A stretch of 64,000 bases of DNA from Streptomyces sp. NBC_00249 (GTDB lineage: Bacteria; Actinomycetota; Actinomycetes; Streptomycetales; Streptomycetaceae): assembly GCF_026342355.1 (NCBI RefSeq), contig NZ_JAPEMV010000002.1, positions 372,001 through 436,000 of the forward strand. Reading direction: 5' to 3'. Below the pieces are notes generated by a model that did no database searches, had not been told where the DNA came from, and was given only the letters and a program-made list of their open reading frames with translations. Positions within the stretch are counted from its first letter, which is position 1, and each line of letters begins with the position of its first letter. Of the stretch, positions 17,501 through 25,045 are shown in pieces. The position numbers were made by a program, and so were the translations under genes.

Positions 17501-19203
17501 ACCGGCTGCGCACGGAGGCCGCCGAGCAGGCGGACCGGCTCATCACCGAGGCCACCGCCGAGGCGGAGCGGCTCACGGAGGAGACCCGCGCGGCCAACGA
17601 GCTCACCGTCGGCGAGGCGGAGGCCGCGGCGGAGGCGCTGCGCGCCGAGGCGGCGGACACCCTCGACTCGGCCCGCGCCGAGGCGAACCGGCTGCGCACG
17701 GAGGCCGCCGAGCAGGCGGACCGGCTCGTCACCGAGGCTTCCGGCGAGGCGGAGCGGCTCACGCGGCAGGCGGCCAACACCCTGGCCGCGGCCGAGCGGG
17801 ACTCCGCGCGGATCCTGGTCGACGCCCGCGCCGAGGGCGACCGGCTGGTCGAGGAGACCCGCGCGGCCAACGAGCGTACGGTCGGCGAGGCCGCGGCCGA
17901 GGCCGAGCGGCTCGTCGCGCAGGCGGCGCTGACCCTGGACGAGGCCCGGGCGGAGGGCGGCCGGATCATCGGCGAGGCCACCGCCGAGGCGGACCGCGTC
18001 ACGGTCGCGGCGAACGAGACGCTGGCCGGTGCGGAGCGCGAGGCCGAGCAGACGCTCGACGAGGCCCGTACCGAGGGCGGCCGGCTGCGCACGGAGGCCG
18101 CCGAGCAGGCGGACCGGCTCATCACCGAGGCCGCGGCGGAGGCCGACAAGCTCACCGAGCGGACCCGCAAGGACAACGAGCGCACGGTCGGCGAGGCCCA
18201 GGGCGAGGCGGAGCGGCTGCGGGCCGACGCGGCGGAGGCCCTGGCCTCGGCGCAGGAGCACGCGACCCGTACCCGGTCGGAGGCCGAGCGGGTCAAGTCC
18301 GAGGCCGCGACCGAGGCCGAGCGGGCCCGTACCGAGGCGCGCACCGAGTCGGAGCGGCTGCTGGACGAGGCGCGCGAGGCGGCCAACAAGCGGCGTACGG
18401 AGGCGGCCGAGCAGGTCGACCGGCTCATCACGGAGGCGGCGGCCGAGGCCGACAAGCTCACCGCCGACGCGGGCCGGCAGGCCCTGGCCGCCACCACGGC
18501 GGCCGAGGAGCAGGCCGACGCGATGGTCGACGCGGCCCGCAAGGAGGCCGCGCGCATCAGCTCGGAGGCGACCGTCGAGGGCAACTCCCTGGTGGAGAAG
18601 GCCCGTACGGACGCGGACGAGCTGCTGGTCGGGGCGCGCACCGACGCCGCGGCCATAAGGGAGCGGGTGGAGGAGCTGCGCTCGCGCGTCGAGTCCGAGG
18701 TGGAGGAGCTGCACGAGCGGGCCCGCCGGGAGTCGGCCGAGCAGATGAAGTCGGCCGGCGAGCGCGTGGACAAGCTGGTGCGGGCGGCGACGGAGCAGAG
18801 CGTCGAGGCCGAGGCGAAGGCCAAGGCGCTGGTGTCGGACGCGAGCAGCGAGGCCGGCAAGGTCCGTATCGCGGCCGTGCGCAAGGCCGAGGCGCTGCTC
18901 AAGGAGGCGGAGCAGAAGAAGGCGGACCTGTCGCGGCAGGCGGAGAAGGCCCTCGCGGAGGCGAAGGCGGAGGCCGAGCAACTGGTCGACGAGGGCCGTC
19001 GTGAGCTGGAGGTCCTGGTGCGCAGGCGCGAGGACATTCAGGCGGAGATCTCCCGTGTCCAGGACGTTCTTGAGGCGTTGGAATCTTTCGAGGCACCTTC
19101 GGGTGGCGGAAAGCCCGTGATGGGCGGCCAGGGCGCGGGGGGCGTGAAGGCCGGCGCAACAGCGGGTTCCACTCGTTCGGGTGGTAAGGCGTCAGAGGGC
19201 TAG
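14548..19203 (+). CDS. scy: Polarised growth coiled-coil protein Scy
   Basis: The protein has about 1,551 residues from the GTG at 14548, after GGGGACGG. Scy is a tip-organising scaffold that recruits DivIVA and FilP to the hyphal tip and helps set new branch sites. The N-terminus has the family's DivIVA-like stretch (HLTRFEAEMERLKKERGKAV and LGYQVEVLRAKL). From about residue 80 to 1,480 it is an almost unbroken Ala/Glu/Arg coiled coil built from 11-residue hendecads punctuated by 7-residue heptads, for example TVGEAAAEAER and ARAEGGR; four hendecads plus a heptad give the known 51-residue period. There is no proline until the Gly/Ser-rich last 40 residues. It seems longer than the roughly 1,300-residue S. 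coelicolor protein I recall. filP follows 195 bp downstream. Confidence 0.93.
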   Translation: MLGYESQESHQAEADHLTRFEAEMERLKKERGKAVQHAEDLGYQVEVLRAKLHEVRRNLASRPAYDGADMGYQAEQLLRNAQIQADQMRSDAERELRDARAQTQRILQEHAEHQARLQAELHAEAVNRRQRLDQELNERRQTVEAHVNENVAWAEQLRARTESQARRLMEESRAEAEQSLNAARAEAARVAEETRRRMAADAEASRAEAESSLLRARKEAERLLSAASAQAQEATEHAERLRSTSTAEAEQTRQQTMDLARVTESRVQEADSALRSARAEAETLLAEAKESAARQLASAESVNEQRTRTAKEQVARLVGEATKEAEVLKAEAEQALADARAGAERLRSEAGEQARTAAAEDMAAQLAKAARTAEDVLNKASEDARATTRAASEEAERIRREAESEADRLRLQAATTADELKGAAKDDTEEYRARTVELQEEARRLRGEAEQLRAEAVAEGERIRGEARREAVQQIEEAARTAEELLGKAKSDADELRGGASAESERVRAEAVERATTLRKQAEETLERTRAEAERLRDEAEEQAQAVAAEADAAARARREETEQALAAKRAEADVELVRLHTEAEGRLTTAEQTLRDARAAAENIRRETTEENDRLRAESAERIRTLQTQSEAEAEELRAEAADDAGRVRAEAEQVSVRLRAEAEAESERLRGEAQETADRLRAEAKAAAERVAEEAAEALAAAQEEAARRRREAEETLSGARTDAGNERAQAREQSEELLAQARKRSEEATAEAVWLTEEAERRASEVVAAAEATAQQVRDSVAGLHEQAEEEISGLRSAAEHAAERTRTEAEEEADRVRSDAHAERERAGEDATRIRSEARVETDAAKALAERTVGDAIAEAEQVRADTAEYAQRVRTEATDALAASERDAARTRADARDDANRIRGEAAESLEASRAEGGRIVAEATAEAERLTEETRAANAVTVGDAQAQAERLTADAQAAAEATRAEAAATLDEARAEGNRLRTEAAEQADRLITEATAEAERLTEETRAANELTVGEAEAAAEALRAEAADTLDSARAEANRLRTEAAEQADRLVTEASGEAERLTRQAANTLAAAERDSARILVDARAEGDRLVEETRAANERTVGEAAAEAERLVAQAALTLDEARAEGGRIIGEATAEADRVTVAANETLAGAEREAEQTLDEARTEGGRLRTEAAEQADRLITEAAAEADKLTERTRKDNERTVGEAQGEAERLRADAAEALASAQEHATRTRSEAERVKSEAATEAERARTEARTESERLLDEAREAANKRRTEAAEQVDRLITEAAAEADKLTADAGRQALAATTAAEEQADAMVDAARKEAARISSEATVEGNSLVEKARTDADELLVGARTDAAAIRERVEELRSRVESEVEELHERARRESAEQMKSAGERVDKLVRAATEQSVEAEAKAKALVSDASSEAGKVRIAAVRKAEALLKEAEQKKADLSRQAEKALAEAKAEAEQLVDEGRRELEVLVRRREDIQAEISRVQDVLEALESFEAPSGGGKPVMGGQGAGGVKAGATAGSTRSGGKASEG
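17506..18131 (+). repeat. Near-identical coding repeats inside scy
   Basis: A block encoding LRTEAAEQADRL(I/V)TEA begins at 17506, 17692 and 18085. The spacings are 186 and 393 bp, that is 62 and 131 codons, both whole numbers of hendecads and heptads. The bases are nearly identical as well as the residues, which points to recent internal duplication and a region prone to length change. Confidence 0.8.
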
Positions 19204-19398
19204 TCAGAACCCCTGGATGTGTGCTCCTAGTGGAGGTTCAGGCGAACGAGTGACAAGCATTCTGTCGCCTTGCCACTCAAAAGGGGTGTCATTGTCCAGG
19301 GCAAACACGGATTGACTCGATGACACGCCGTCCGGGCGCCTAGGATTCCCCTTAACACCTCACGTAGCACCTCATCGGTCTCATTCGACAGGAACCCC

Positions 19399-20337
19399 AT
19401 GAGCGACACTTCCTCCCCCTTCGGCTTCGAGCTCGTGCGGCGTGGTTACGACCGCGGTCAGGTGGACGACCGCATTACCAAGCTGGTCTCCGACCGCGAC
19501 AGCGCCCTAGGACGTATCAACTCTCTGGAAAAGCGGATCGAGGAGCTGCACCTCGAGACGCAGAACGCCCAGGCCCAGGTGAGCGACGCCGAGCCGTCGT
19601 ACGCCGGGCTCGGCGCCCGGGTCGAGAAGATCCTGCGGCTGGCCGAGGAGGAGGCGAAGGACCTGCGCGAGGAGGCCCGTCGTGCGGCCGAGCAGCACCG
19701 TGAGCTGGCCGAGTCGGCGGCCCAGCAGGTGCGCAACGACGCCGAGTCGTTCGCGGCGGACCGCAAGTCGAAGGCGGAGGACGAGGGCGTCCGCATCGTC
19801 GAGAAGGCCAAGGGCGACGCGACCACGCTGCGCGCCGAGGCCCAGAAGGACGCGGCGTCCAAGCGCGAGGAGGCCGACGCCCTCTTCGAGGAGACCCGCG
19901 CCAAGGCCGCCCAGGCCGCCGCGGACTTCGAGACCAACCTGGCCAAGCGGCGCGAGCAGTCCGAGCGCGACCTGGCCTCGCGTCAGCAGAAGGCCGAGAA
20001 GCGCCTCGCGGAGATCGAGCACCGCGCCGAGCAGCTGCGCCTGGAGGCCGAGAAGCTCCGTACGGACGCCGAGCGCCGGGCCCGCCAGACCGTGGAGACC
20101 GCGCAGCGCCAGGCCGAGGACATCGTCGCCGACGCCAACGCGAAGGCCGACCGGATCCGCAGCGAGTCGGAGCGCGAGCTGGCGGCGCTGACCAACCGTC
20201 GCGACTCCATCAACGCGCAGCTCACCAACGTCCGTGAGATGCTGGCGACCCTGACCGGCGCGGCCGTCGCGGCCGCCAACCCGATCGTCGACGACGAGCC
20301 CGTCACCCGCGGGGTGCCGGCTCAGCAGAGCCGCTAG
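19399..20337 (+). CDS. filP: FilP, intermediate-filament-like coiled-coil protein
   Basis: The protein has 312 residues, the usual FilP length. It self-assembles into a network behind the hyphal tip, gives the hypha stiffness, and interacts with DivIVA and Scy. The first 25 residues (SPFGFELVRRGYDRGQVDDR) are the DivIVA-like head. Residues about 30-270 are coiled coil, again Ala/Glu/Arg-rich with hendecad-like spacing. A short tail follows. Older annotations call this family cellulose-binding protein after S. reticuli AbpS. The ATG at 19399 follows CAGGAACC. The 195-bp gap before it has a TAGGAT box at 19341-19346 that may be a promoter element. A hairpin follows the gene. Confidence 0.93.
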   Translation: MSDTSSPFGFELVRRGYDRGQVDDRITKLVSDRDSALGRINSLEKRIEELHLETQNAQAQVSDAEPSYAGLGARVEKILRLAEEEAKDLREEARRAAEQHRELAESAAQQVRNDAESFAADRKSKAEDEGVRIVEKAKGDATTLRAEAQKDAASKREEADALFEETRAKAAQAAADFETNLAKRREQSERDLASRQQKAEKRLAEIEHRAEQLRLEAEKLRTDAERRARQTVETAQRQAEDIVADANAKADRIRSESERELAALTNRRDSINAQLTNVREMLATLTGAAVAAANPIVDDEPVTRGVPAQQSR

Positions 20338-20378
20338 TACGCACCCGTCTACTCGCTGGTAGCGAAACGGGCAGTTCT

Positions 20379-20415
20379 GGGCCGTATGTCACCTGTCTGA
20401 GGTGGCGTACGGCCC
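20379..20415 (+). terminator. Hairpin terminator of filP
   Basis: GGGCCGTATGTCACCT and AGGTGGCGTACGGCCC pair over 16 bp with two G-U pairs and a 5-nt loop. It starts about 40 nt after the filP stop and ends just before the promoter of the ABC gene. Confidence 0.65.
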
Positions 20416-20425
20416 TTGGGCGTTC

Positions 20426-20431
20426 TAGCGT
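20426..20431 (+). promoter_or_regulatory. -10 box (TAGCGT) for leaderless ABC ATPase transcript
   Basis: TAGCGT, then GGCCGC, then the ATG at 20438: exactly 6 nt between box and start. No Shine-Dalgarno sequence is present, so the message is probably leaderless. Confidence 0.5.
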
Positions 20432-20437
20432 GGCCGC

Positions 20438-21448
20438 ATGATCGAGCTTGAGGGCCTTACGAAACGATTCGGCGCGAAAACCGCCGTGGACAACCTCAGC
20501 TTCCAGGTCAGACCGGGGGTGGTGACCGGCTTCCTCGGCCCCAACGGGGCGGGCAAGTCCACGACCATGCGCATGATGCTCGACCTCGACAACCCGACCA
20601 GCGGTACGGTCCGGATCGACGGGAAGCACTACCGGGACCTGCCGGAACCGCTGAAGTACATCGGGGCGCTGCTGGACGCGAAAGCCATGCACGGCGGTCG
20701 CAGCGCGTACAACAACCTTCTCTGCCTTGCCCAGTCGAACCGGATCCCGCAGCAGCGGGTCGCGGAGGTGCTGGATCTGGTCGGCCTGACGGCCGTGGCG
20801 AAGAAGAAGTCGAAAGGATTTTCGCTCGGGATGGGGCAGCGGCTGGGAATCGCCGCCGCACTGCTCGGGGATCCGGAGATCTTGATGTTCGACGAACCCG
20901 TCAATGGTCTGGACCCGGAGGGAATTCTCTGGATCCGAAATCTTATGAAGGGTCTGGCGTCGGAGGGGAGGACGATCTTCGTCTCCTCCCACTTGATGAG
21001 CGAAATGGCGCTGACCGCAGACCATTTGGTGGTCATCGGACAAGGAAAGCTCCTTGCCGACATGTCGATGTCCGATTTCATCCAGCAGAACTCGCGCAGT
21101 TACGTCCGACTGCGCTCGCCGCAGCAGGAACGGCTCAAGGACGTCCTGCACGAGGCGGGGATCAACGCGATCAGCGTGCCGGCCACCGGGACGCTGGAGA
21201 TCGACGGGGCGAGCTCGGAGCAGCTCGGCGAGCTGGCCGCCCAGCACCAGATCGTGCTGCACGAACTCAGCCCGCAACGGGCTTCACTGGAGGAAGCGTT
21301 CATGCGCATGACGGCGGACTCCGTCGAGTATCACGCCCACGCGCCGGGTGCGCCCGGCACGGGCGCGGGCTTCGACAACCCGGCCCGGCCCGCCGACGTT
21401 CCCGCGTGGGGCGCCGGTTTCGACGCGACGCGCAAGGGCGGCGAGTGA
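20438..21448 (+). CDS. ABC transporter ATP-binding protein (pair 1)
   Basis: The protein has 336 residues. Motifs in order: Walker A GPNGAGKST (about residues 36-44), signature FSLGMGQR, Walker B ILMFDEP and the switch His in FVSSHLMSEM. A C-terminal extension of about 40 Gly/Ala/Pro residues follows the ATPase. It energises the permease encoded immediately downstream, with which it overlaps. Between about 20800 and 21070 the codons are less G/C-ended than usual here (AAA, GGA, TTT, ATT appear), unlike its paralogue at 22410. It resembles the DrrA/bacitracin-type exporter ATPases; the substrate is unknown. Confidence 0.9.
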   Translation: MIELEGLTKRFGAKTAVDNLSFQVRPGVVTGFLGPNGAGKSTTMRMMLDLDNPTSGTVRIDGKHYRDLPEPLKYIGALLDAKAMHGGRSAYNNLLCLAQSNRIPQQRVAEVLDLVGLTAVAKKKSKGFSLGMGQRLGIAAALLGDPEILMFDEPVNGLDPEGILWIRNLMKGLASEGRTIFVSSHLMSEMALTADHLVVIGQGKLLADMSMSDFIQQNSRSYVRLRSPQQERLKDVLHEAGINAISVPATGTLEIDGASSEQLGELAAQHQIVLHELSPQRASLEEAFMRMTADSVEYHAHAPGAPGTGAGFDNPARPADVPAWGAGFDATRKGGE

Positions 21449-22230
21449 CCATGGCCGCCTTCCCCGCCGTCCTCACGTCCGAGTGGACCAAGATCCGCAC
21501 GGTCGCCTCCACCAGCTGGACCCTCGCCATGGCCTTCATCGCCACCGTCGGGTTCAGCGCCGCCTTCTGCGCCCTGATCAAGGCGAGCTTCGACGACATG
21601 GGCGCCGTCGAACGGGCCACGTTCGACCCCACCCTGGTGAGCTTCAGCGGCATGCAGTTCGGCCAGCTCGCCATGATCGTCTTCGGTGTGCTGGTCGTCA
21701 GCACCGAGTACAGCTCGGGCATGATCCGCACCTCGCTGGCCGCCGTCCCCGGACGCGCGGCCTTCCTGCTGGGCAAGCTCACCGTCGCCACGGTGCTCGC
21801 CCTGATCGTCGGACTGCTGACCAGCTTCGTGTCGTTCTTCCTCGGCCAGGCCATCCTGGGCGAGCACAGCATCGGCATCGACGGGGACCACGTCCTGCGC
21901 GCGGTGATCGGCGCCGGCCTGTACATGGCGCTGCTCGCCCTGTTCTCCATGGGTGTGGCCGCCATGCTGCGCAGCTCGGTCGCCTCGATCAGTGTCCTGA
22001 TCCCGTTCTTCCTGATCGTCTCGAACCTCCTCAGCGGCTTCGAGGCGACCCGCAAGTACGGCCAGTACCTGCCCGACAAGGCCGGGGGGAAGATCATGCA
22101 GATCGTGCCGGACGCCATGGGCAGCGCGGAGACCCCGTACGGCCCCTGGGGCGGTCTCGGGATCATGCTCCTGTGGGTGCTGGCCTCCGTGGTCGGCGGG
22201 TACCTGGTGCTCAAGAACCGGGACGCGTGA
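21445..22230 (+). CDS. ABC-2 type permease (pair 1)
   Basis: The protein has 261 residues from the GTG at 21445, which overlaps the ATPase stop (GTGA); an ATG two codons later at 21451 is nearly as good. It begins with the family's LTSEWTKIRTV motif ahead of the first membrane helix and has about six membrane segments, for example LAMIVFGVLVVSTEYSSGMIRTSL, where the STEYSSGMIR block is typical of streptomycete ABC-2 permeases. It ends with YLVLKNRDA. It forms the membrane channel with the ATPase before it. A hairpin follows. Confidence 0.88.
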   Translation: MTMAAFPAVLTSEWTKIRTVASTSWTLAMAFIATVGFSAAFCALIKASFDDMGAVERATFDPTLVSFSGMQFGQLAMIVFGVLVVSTEYSSGMIRTSLAAVPGRAAFLLGKLTVATVLALIVGLLTSFVSFFLGQAILGEHSIGIDGDHVLRAVIGAGLYMALLALFSMGVAAMLRSSVASISVLIPFFLIVSNLLSGFEATRKYGQYLPDKAGGKIMQIVPDAMGSAETPYGPWGGLGIMLLWVLASVVGGYLVLKNRDA

Positions 22231-22242
22231 CGGACTGACCTG

Positions 22243-22274
22243 CCCCGGTGTCCGTCGTGAGGCGGACGCCGGGG
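22243..22274 (+). terminator. Hairpin after ABC permease 1
   Basis: CCCCGGTGTCCG and CGGACGCCGGGG form a 12-bp stem with one G-U and an 8-nt loop, 13 nt after the stop codon. It separates the two ABC pairs. Confidence 0.55.
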
Positions 22275-22409
22275 GTACTACGGGAGATCCCCGGGTCGGA
22301 TCTCAGGGGTAGCTCAGGGATCCGGACGGGGAGGGAACCACGGACGGCTCGATATCCTCTTAAGGCTTACGCGGACGAGAGCCGTCCGGGCCTGGCAAGG
22401 GGCAGCACG

Positions 22410-23636
22410 ATGATCGAGGCAGTCGGCCTGACCAAGCGCTTCGGCGCCAAGACCGCCGTCGACGCGTTGTCCTTCCAGGTCAAGCCGGGTCACGTGACCG
22501 GTTTCCTGGGGCCCAACGGGTCCGGCAAGTCCACCACCATGCGCATGATCCTCGGGCTGGACCGGCCCACTTCCGGTCATGTCACGATCAACGGCCAGCC
22601 CTTCCGGGAGCTGCCGAACGCCCAGCGGCACGTCGGCGCCCTCCTCGACGCGAAGGCCATGCACGGCGGCCGCCGGGCCCGTACCCACCTGCTGGCCCTC
22701 GCCAAGCTCTCCGGGATCCCCGAGAAGCGGGTGGACGAGGTGCTGGGCGTGGTCGGGCTCCAGGAAGTGGCCCGCCAGCGCACCAAGGGCTTCTCCCTCG
22801 GCATGGGCCAGCGGCTCGGCATCGCGGCCGCCCTGCTGGGCGACCCGCAGGTGCTGCTCTTCGACGAACCGGTCAACGGCCTCGACCCCGAGGGCATCCT
22901 CTGGGTCCGGAATCTGATGCGGCACCTCGCCTCCGAGGGCCGGACCGTCTTCGTCTCCTCGCACCTGATGAGCGAGATGGCGCTGACCGCCGACCACCTC
23001 ATCGTGATCGGCCGGGGCCGGCTGCTGTCCGACATGAGCACCCACGACTTCATCACCCACAACTCGGCCGGATTCGCGCGGGTGCGCGCCGCCGAGGACG
23101 CCCCCGGCACGACCGGTGCCCGCACCGGCCGGTCACTGCTCGGTACCGCGCTGACGAAGGCGGGCGGGCGCGTGCTCCAGGAGCCGGGCGGGGCGCTGCG
23201 GGTGACCGGGCTGGAACTGCCCCGCATCAGCGACCTCGCGCACGAGGCCGGCGTACGGCTGTGGGAGCTGTCCCCGCACCGGGCCTCGCTGGAGGAGGCC
23301 TACATGCGGATGACCCAGTCCTCCGTCGAGTACACCTCCACCGAGGACCCGCGCGCCGAGCTGTGGGAGCCCGAACCGCTGGCCCTGCCGGAGTGGGAGG
23401 AGGAGACGGCCCCCGAGGTCCCGAGCGAGACCGCGGCGAGCTTCTTCGCTCCCCCGCCGCCCGCGGCGGGCGGGCGGCCCTTCCTGATGCCGGGCAGCCC
23501 CGCCGAACTCGCGGCCCCCGCCGCCGGGACCCCCGCCGCCGCTCCCGCCGAAACCGCTCCCGCCGGGTCCGCGCCGGCCGAGGTCGGAGCCTCGGCCGGG
23601 AAGACCGCCGAGAAGACCCCCGAGGACCCCCGATGA
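22410..23636 (+). CDS. ABC transporter ATP-binding protein (pair 2)
   Basis: The protein has 408 residues from the ATG at 22410, after CAAGGGG. Walker A GPNGSGKST, signature FSLGMGQR, Walker B VLLFDEP and FVSSHLMSEM are all intact, and residues 1-235 are strongly similar to the ATPase at 20438, so the two pairs arose by duplication. It differs by a roughly 120-residue C-terminal tail of low complexity, rich in Ala, Pro and Glu, with no known domain. It overlaps the following permease by 4 nt. The substrate is unknown. Confidence 0.9.
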   Translation: MIEAVGLTKRFGAKTAVDALSFQVKPGHVTGFLGPNGSGKSTTMRMILGLDRPTSGHVTINGQPFRELPNAQRHVGALLDAKAMHGGRRARTHLLALAKLSGIPEKRVDEVLGVVGLQEVARQRTKGFSLGMGQRLGIAAALLGDPQVLLFDEPVNGLDPEGILWVRNLMRHLASEGRTVFVSSHLMSEMALTADHLIVIGRGRLLSDMSTHDFITHNSAGFARVRAAEDAPGTTGARTGRSLLGTALTKAGGRVLQEPGGALRVTGLELPRISDLAHEAGVRLWELSPHRASLEEAYMRMTQSSVEYTSTEDPRAELWEPEPLALPEWEEETAPEVPSETAASFFAPPPPAAGGRPFLMPGSPAELAAPAAGTPAAAPAETAPAGSAPAEVGASAGKTAEKTPEDPR

Positions 23637-24463
23637 CCGGCCCCACGACCACCGCCGGGACGTACAGCTCCGCGCTCCCCACCCCCCGGCCGCACCTGGG
23701 TCACGCCCTGGCCTCGGAGTGGACCAAGCTGACCTCCGTACGCTCCACGCTGTGGACGCTCGGCTCCCTCGTGGCCCTGGTCGTCGGCATCGGCATGATC
23801 GCCGTGCTCCAGACCTCCTCCATCGACTACACCTCGATCCCCTTCACGGGCCCCGCCCTCTTCGGCCTGATGGTCGGACAGGTCGCGGTGATCGTGCTCG
23901 GGGTGCTGACGATCTCCTCCGAGTACGGCACCGGCCTGATCCGCAGCACCTTCACCGCCGCCCCGGAGCGGCTGCGGGTGCTCACCGCGAAGTACCTGGT
24001 GTTCGGCTCGGTCGCCTTCGCCACCACGCTCGGCTCGGTGGGCTTCGTCGGCCTCGCCGCGGCCCTGCTGCACAGCGGGGCGGCCGCCGGGGCGCACGGC
24101 TGGGACGAGGTCACGGGGGCGGTCGCCGGATCCTTCTACGTCACCCTGCTCGGCATGCTCGGGCTCGCCGTCGGGGCCGTCGTACGGCACTCCGCGGGCG
24201 GGATCGCGGTCATGCTCGGCGTGGTCACGATGCCGCCCGTGCTCGGCGGCATACTGACCGTCTGGCCGGCCACCGAGGCCGTGGGGCTGACGGTGCTCCG
24301 CTACAACGCCCCGGTGGGCCTGATCCAGCTCATCGGACTCCAGGACAGCGGCGTCGACGGCCAGCCCGCACCGAGCGACCTGGCGCAGCTGTCGCTGATC
24401 GTCGCGGTGACGGCGGCGGCGATCGTCGCGTCCTACGTGGTGGTGCGCCGCCGGGACGTCTGA
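23633..24463 (+). CDS. ABC-2 type permease (pair 2)
   Basis: The protein has 276 residues. The ATG overlaps the ATPase stop (ATGA). After a 25-residue cytoplasmic lead it shows LASEWTKLTSVRSTLWTLGS, then about six membrane segments, with ISSEYGTGLIRSTFTAAP matching the STEYSSGMIR block of permease 1. It ends YVVVRRRDV. It works with the ATPase immediately before it. The gene ends 11 nt from a convergent gene, with no room for a separate terminator. Confidence 0.88.
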   Translation: MTGPTTTAGTYSSALPTPRPHLGHALASEWTKLTSVRSTLWTLGSLVALVVGIGMIAVLQTSSIDYTSIPFTGPALFGLMVGQVAVIVLGVLTISSEYGTGLIRSTFTAAPERLRVLTAKYLVFGSVAFATTLGSVGFVGLAAALLHSGAAAGAHGWDEVTGAVAGSFYVTLLGMLGLAVGAVVRHSAGGIAVMLGVVTMPPVLGGILTVWPATEAVGLTVLRYNAPVGLIQLIGLQDSGVDGQPAPSDLAQLSLIVAVTAAAIVASYVVVRRRDV

Positions 24464-24474
24464 CGCGGAGCGGC

Positions 24475-24801
24475 TTAGTACTTGGGCGCGTTGCGGGACC
24501 GCTGCACCTTGGAGGTGCGGCGGTCCTTCGCGTTCCAGCAGGCCTTGTGCCAGTGCCGCCGGTCGTCGACGCCGCCGTACTCGGGCCAGGCCACCAGGTG
24601 CGGGGTGCCGGAGGGGATCTCCTGGTCGCAGCCCGGGCAGCGGTAGCGCTTGCCCGCCGCGCTCGCGCCCGCGACGTGTCTGACCTTCCACTCCTCGCCC
24701 TGGTACTCCTCGGTCCGCTCCAGCCCGTACCGGTCGAGGCCGGTCGCAGGTCGTTCGTCCGGAGTCTCGCCGCCCCTGGGGCGGTTGTGGCGCGGTGACA
24801 C
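24475..24801 (-). CDS. Small protein with putative zinc-binding Cys/His motif
   Basis: The protein has 108 residues, starting at a GTG with GAGG 5 nt upstream. A central CPGC (about residues 54-57) and a downstream HWHKACW provide a Cys2/His-Cys arrangement that could bind zinc, similar to the metal site of HNH-like or FCS-type fingers. The ends are basic (RRTSKVQRSRN) and may contact nucleic acid. Older Streptomyces annotations call homologues ATP/GTP-binding, for which I see no P-loop. Its function is unknown. It is convergent with the ABC permease and divergent from the LLM oxidoreductase. Confidence 0.75.
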   Translation of the reverse strand: MSPRHNRPRGGETPDERPATGLDRYGLERTEEYQGEEWKVRHVAGASAAGKRYRCPGCDQEIPSGTPHLVAWPEYGGVDDRRHWHKACWNAKDRRTSKVQRSRNAPKY

Positions 24802-25045
24802 GTATACCTCACGAAAGGGCGGCCGACAGTGACTTTCTCCCAGACTACGCGCAGCGGGCCCGGGTACCCGCAGGGTGGCTGAGAAGGCTGACCGTCACAC
24901 GAGAACTGGCCCGACAATCTCAATAACTTTCCTGTCAGGCCGTGCCTTTGGCACGTGTCAGACGTTGTTGCCATCAGACGTTGATCCCATCAACGAGTCG
25001 GTCAACCTGGGGGAGGCCGCGTCAGCCGCGAGGAGGCTAAGGGCG

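Noticed and set aside
13840..18981. A 1,713-codon open frame on the minus strand opposite scy
   Set aside because: It is the mirror of the repetitive, extremely GC-biased scy coil, rich in Leu/Gly/Arg as expected from such a shadow, and it runs through mce as well. No ribosome site or family signature.
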